Of a stretch of DNA of 8,912 nucleotides, positions 6,574 to 8,912 are shown piece after piece (within the stretch, counting starts at the first letter, position 1; each line of letters begins with the position of its first letter). The position numbers and the translations under genes are program-made. The stretch is from positions 1 through 8,912 of the forward strand of contig JAISDR010000126.1 in assembly GCA_031264645.1 (NCBI GenBank), read 5' to 3'. The notes under the pieces were generated by a model. That model was given only the letters and a program-made list of their open reading frames with translations. It ran no database searches and was not told the origin of the DNA. This DNA comes from Prevotellaceae bacterium (GTDB taxonomy: Bacteria > Bacteroidota > Bacteroidia > Bacteroidales > UBA932).

Positions 6574-6795
6574 TCAATGGATAACAAATGTATTTTTTTT
6601 CTGTTGCATGAAACCTTCGATACCCAAATCCTCGTCCAACTCTTCCCATCGTATAAATGTATCGTTGTATTCGAAGGCGGCACGTTGCGCTGGACCGGCA
6701 TACCGCAACCGGTGGATACGGTCTCTGCCGCCGACATTGTGCTCTGCAAGCGGATATGGAAAATAATCTACCTGAACATTGTTCTTGCGTCTTCG
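6574..6795 (-). pseudogene. Decayed 3' end of a DUF2442-like small gene
   Basis: A 73-codon minus-strand frame with no start codon, bounded upstream by TAG (6798-6796) and ended by TGA (6576-6574). Its second half, RLRYAGPAQRAAFEYNDTFI (29-48) then RWEELDEDLGIEGF (49-62), matches the C-terminal signature of DUF2442 proteins (P.L..A.PEQR..... IHWE.LDED...EG). The first half does not fit the family in this frame. A neighbouring minus-strand frame at about 6700-6767 reads IIFHIRLQSTMSAAET, closer to the expected 'I.IRL..G...' strand, so one or more frameshifts are likely. DUF2442 proteins are small and often encoded beside DUF4160 in two-gene cassettes suspected to be toxin-antitoxin-like. No DUF4160 partner is visible; the 21-bp repeat array stands where the 5' part would be. 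Recognised by motif only. Confidence 0.55.
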
Positions 6796-6812
6796 CTACG
6801 CCGAGCGGGGAT

Positions 6813-6980
6813 GCGGATTCACTCCCGCGTGACGCGGATTCACTCCCGCGTGACGCGGATTCAATCCCGCGTGACGCGGATTCAATCCCGCGCGACGCGG
6901 ATTCAATCCCGCGCGACGCGGATTCAATCCCGCGTGACGCGGATTCAATCCCGCATGACGCGGATTCAATCCCGCGTGAC
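6813..6980. repeat. 21-bp tandem repeat array, eight units
   Basis: Eight head-to-tail copies of GCGGATTCAATCCCGCGTGAC, with no gaps, at 6813, 6834, 6855, 6876, 6897, 6918, 6939 and 6960. The only differences are at unit position 10 (C in units 1-2, A in 3-8), position 18 (C in units 4-5) and position 17 (A in unit 7). Each junction of the standard form makes the palindrome CCGCGT-G-ACGCGG, and within a unit GCGGAT can pair with ATCCCGC around a bulge. The period is seven codons and four of the six frames stay open. This yields artificial repeat proteins (GIESASR, HAGLNPR, DADSIPR, RIQSRVT) that should not be taken as genes. No spacers are present, so this is not CRISPR. It is a minisatellite, possibly derived from a REP-like palindromic element. 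Confidence 0.95.
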
Positions 6981-7197
6981 GAAAACGTATGAAATTTGTC
7001 TGCAATGAGCATTTTCGTGATGTATTTTCGGGCGAAACAGAACAATGCCGTCTCCAGACGCGTCCCCGCTACAGACAAAAACCTTATTTCTGCCTAATTT
7101 TCAATAAGAAAGCAAACTTTATTTATATTTGTACCCGGAACGGCCATTTAAGGCGTCCGCAAATGTACTGATTTTAATTAATATAAGAAAAAAGAAA
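6981..7197. other. Intergenic stretch between the repeat array and the rhamnosidase gene
   Basis: 217 bases without a credible gene. It has a GC-rich part to about 7070 with two adjoining short dyads, CGTCT-CC-AGACG (7049-7060) and GACGCGTC (7057-7064). After that it becomes AT-rich and carries the candidate rhamnosidase promoter (7124-7131). Confidence 0.5.
7124..7131 (+). promoter_or_regulatory. Candidate -7 box for the rhamnosidase gene
   Basis: TATATTTG matches TANNTTTG, 66 bases before the ATG at 7198. A weak -33 (TTTTC, 7098-7102) lies about 22 bases upstream. The predicted leader is about 60 nt and AT-rich next to the start, with no Shine-Dalgarno sequence, as is usual in this phylum. 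Confidence 0.45.
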
Positions 7198-8912
7198 ATG
7201 AAGAAAAGTGTGTTTTTATTGTTACTGCTGTATACGGTATCCGTATCGGCGGCGCCGGTATTTTCGCTGTATGGACTGACTTGCGAGCAGGAAGAAAATC
7301 CGGTCGGAATTGATATGCAGCGACCCTGTTTCAGCTGGAAAACCTATTCCGAAGAGCGCGGTTTTATCCAGTCGGCGTATCAGATTCTGGTATCCGACGC
7401 GCCCGAAACGCTGGAGCGGGATAATGGAAATGTCTGGAACAGCGGCAAAGTGGTTTCCCCGCAGTCCGTACTGACGCCGTTTGCCGGAACGGGGCTGAAA
7501 TCGTTCGCCGTCTATTACTGGAAAGTCCGCAGTTGGGACAAAAAAGACCGTCAGTCGGAATGGAGCGCGGTGCAGACCTTCACCATGGGACTTACGGAAG
7601 CGAAAGACTGGAGCAAAGCCGGCTGGATTGCCCTGGAAAAGGACAGTAAGGAAGGATATACCGTGCCGGGGCGGCTCGACTTTAAGAACATCCGCGAGAC
7701 AATGGGCGAACGGAGCATCGGTTTCTACAAATTGCCGCAGCTGCGCAAATCGTTTACCCTGCAAAAACAGGTCAAGCGGGCGATAGCCTGCATTGCCGGA
7801 CTTGGACACTTCGACCTTTTCCTTAACGGTGAAAAAGTAGGCAATCATTTTCTGGACGCCGGATGGACAATGTACGACAAACAGGCTCTGTATGCGGTTT
7901 TTGACCTTACCGCCAGCCTGCAGACGGGCGAAAATGCGCTGGGAGTTATGCTGGGCAACGGCTTCTACAATATCCCGCTCGAGAGGTATCTGAAACTGAT
8001 CATTTCTTACGGAGCGCCGAAAATGAAACTTATCCTCCACATCGAATATGCCGACGGCACGAGCGGCGAAATCGTATCCGACGCATCATGGAAAGCGACG
8101 GAAAGTCCCATCGTTTTCTCAAGTATCTACGGAGGAGAAGACTATGACGCCAGGCTGTTTCAGGAAGGATGGACAAAGCCCGGATTCAACGACGCATTGT
8201 GGAATAAGGCTGTCCTGACCGATTATCCGGGAACCCTGAGCGTACAGCGCGCTACGCCCCTTGTGATTCATTCCGAAATCCCTCCGGTCAGGCTCTATCA
8301 AAATTCAAAGGGCAGATGGATATATGACTTGGGACAGAACTTTTCGGGGATAATCCGCGTTTCGCTCAAGTCGGAAAAAAGCGGGACGATACTGTTTCAT
8401 CCGGCAGAACTGCTGAAAGATGACAGCACATTCACTCAAGGGGCGTCCGGCGGTCCGTTTTACTTTTCGTATACTGCAAAGGGCGGCGGACAAACCGAAC
8501 ACTGGCAGCCACAGTTTACTTACTACGGATTCCGGTACGTGGAAGTGGAGGGCGCTGTTCCGGCAGGCAGGGACAATCCCGATCATTTGCCGGAGATTGA
8601 ATCGCTGACGGGCTTGCACACCTGCAATTCGGCGGACGAAGCGGGTTCCTTTACCTGCTCCAAGCCGATGTTCAATCAGATTCATTCGCTGATCGACTGG
8701 GCTTTGCGCAGCAATATGGCAAGCGTGCTGACCGACTGTCCGCACCGTGAAAAGCTGGGCTGGCTGGAACAGGCGCACCTGATGCAGTACTCCCTGCAAT
8801 ACCGCTATAACATGTCGCGGCTGTATGCCAAAATCATGGCAGACATGCGGGCTTCGCAACTGCCCAACGGCTGTATCCCGACCATTGCTCCCGAATATGT
8901 CCGTTTTGCCAA
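7198..8912 (+). CDS. Secreted alpha-L-rhamnosidase, GH78 (3' end outside window)
   Basis: 571 codons are seen from ATG 7198 with no stop before the window ends; relatives usually exceed 850 residues. It hydrolyses terminal alpha-L-rhamnose from pectin-type or other rhamnose-bearing glycans. A signal peptide covers residues 1-18 (MKK, hydrophobic run, VSA), with no lipobox, so export to periplasm or surface is expected. Domains in order: an Fn3-like N-terminal domain (about 23-132, with YGLTCEQEENPVGID and SAYQILVSD); the rhamnosidase N domain with YGGEDYDAR (311-319); the beta-sandwich with WIYDLGQNFSGIIRV (from 374) and YGFRYVEVEG (443-452); and the start of the (alpha/alpha)6 catalytic domain from about 465. 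This last part holds TDCPHREKLGWLEQ (512-525), the counterpart of the acidic DCP.R...LGW loop, with Glu518 and Glu524 as candidate active-site acids. The remaining catalytic residues lie outside. The gene is clearly more GC-rich than the lipoprotein genes before it. Confidence 0.93.
   Translation, partial: MKKSVFLLLLLYTVSVSAAPVFSLYGLTCEQEENPVGIDMQRPCFSWKTYSEERGFIQSAYQILVSDAPETLERDNGNVWNSGKVVSPQSVLTPFAGTGLKSFAVYYWKVRSWDKKDRQSEWSAVQTFTMGLTEAKDWSKAGWIALEKDSKEGYTVPGRLDFKNIRETMGERSIGFYKLPQLRKSFTLQKQVKRAIACIAGLGHFDLFLNGEKVGNHFLDAGWTMYDKQALYAVFDLTASLQTGENALGVMLGNGFYNIPLERYLKLIISYGAPKMKLILHIEYADGTSGEIVSDASWKATESPIVFSSIYGGEDYDARLFQEGWTKPGFNDALWNKAVLTDYPGTLSVQRATPLVIHSEIPPVRLYQNSKGRWIYDLGQNFSGIIRVSLKSEKSGTILFHPAELLKDDSTFTQGASGGPFYFSYTAKGGGQTEHWQPQFTYYGFRYVEVEGAVPAGRDNPDHLPEIESLTGLHTCNSADEAGSFTCSKPMFNQIHSLIDWALRSNMASVLTDCPHREKLGWLEQAHLMQYSLQYRYNMSRLYAKIMADMRASQLPNGCIPTIAPEYVRFA

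Noticed and set aside
6813..6980. CRISPR array
   Set aside because: The units abut with no spacers, the period is 21 bp, and no cas gene is present.
6545..7078. A 177-residue minus-strand frame with repeated GIESASR, and plus-strand frames with RIQSRVT or DADSIPR repeats
   Set aside because: All are produced by the 21-bp array, whose period is a multiple of three, leaving four frames open. The flanking residues differ in every frame and show no family features, and the minus-strand frame overlaps the DUF2442 remnant in another frame.
7222..8040. Minus-strand frame of 272 codons, and another at 8305-8859
   Set aside because: Both lie opposite the GH78 reading frame, which shows clear family motifs along its whole length; the long antisense frames follow from its GC-rich codon use.

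Overview
The window looks like a chromosomal segment of a Bacteroidota bacterium, most likely of the order Bacteroidales. The grounds are a GldJ-type lipoprotein of the type IX secretion/gliding machinery, promoter -7 boxes of the TANNTTTG type, A-rich leaders without a Shine-Dalgarno sequence, paired beta-propeller lipoproteins and a secreted GH78 alpha-L-rhamnosidase. The species cannot be fixed from the sequence.

Layout. (1) 1-396, plus strand: the 3' part of an alpha/beta-hydrolase gene that begins outside the window. (2) 404-2875, minus strand: a tight operon ffh - alpha/beta hydrolase - rbfA, joining SRP-dependent protein targeting and 30S ribosome maturation with an uncharacterised hydrolase. 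It meets gene 1 tail to tail at a hairpin that holds both stop codons. (3) 2876-3256: an AT-rich divergent promoter region. (4) 3257-4771, plus strand: gldJ as a single-gene unit, ended by a strong bidirectional terminator. (5) 4841-6441, minus strand: two translationally coupled genes for propeller-type lipoproteins. The first appears to be only half a propeller. They lie behind a promoter with nested inverted repeats. (6) 6545-7120: a non-genic accessory patch with the decayed 3' end of a DUF2442-like gene, eight perfectly phased 21-bp tandem repeats (6813-6980), and a short dyad-rich stretch. (7) 7198-8912, plus strand: a visibly more GC-rich gene for a secreted alpha-L-rhamnosidase, cut by the window end.

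How it fits together: regions 1-4 are housekeeping and cell-envelope functions. Regions 5-7 look like accessory or glycan-foraging DNA. The rhamnosidase would release rhamnose from plant or microbial polysaccharides in the periplasm or at the surface. The break near 6545, with a dead gene, a repeat array and a change in base composition, is a plausible junction or insertion point. No complete new system is evident. The items most worth a second look are the 21-bp array with its conserved junction palindrome, the DUF2442 remnant beside it, and the half-propeller lipoprotein coupled to a full-length partner.
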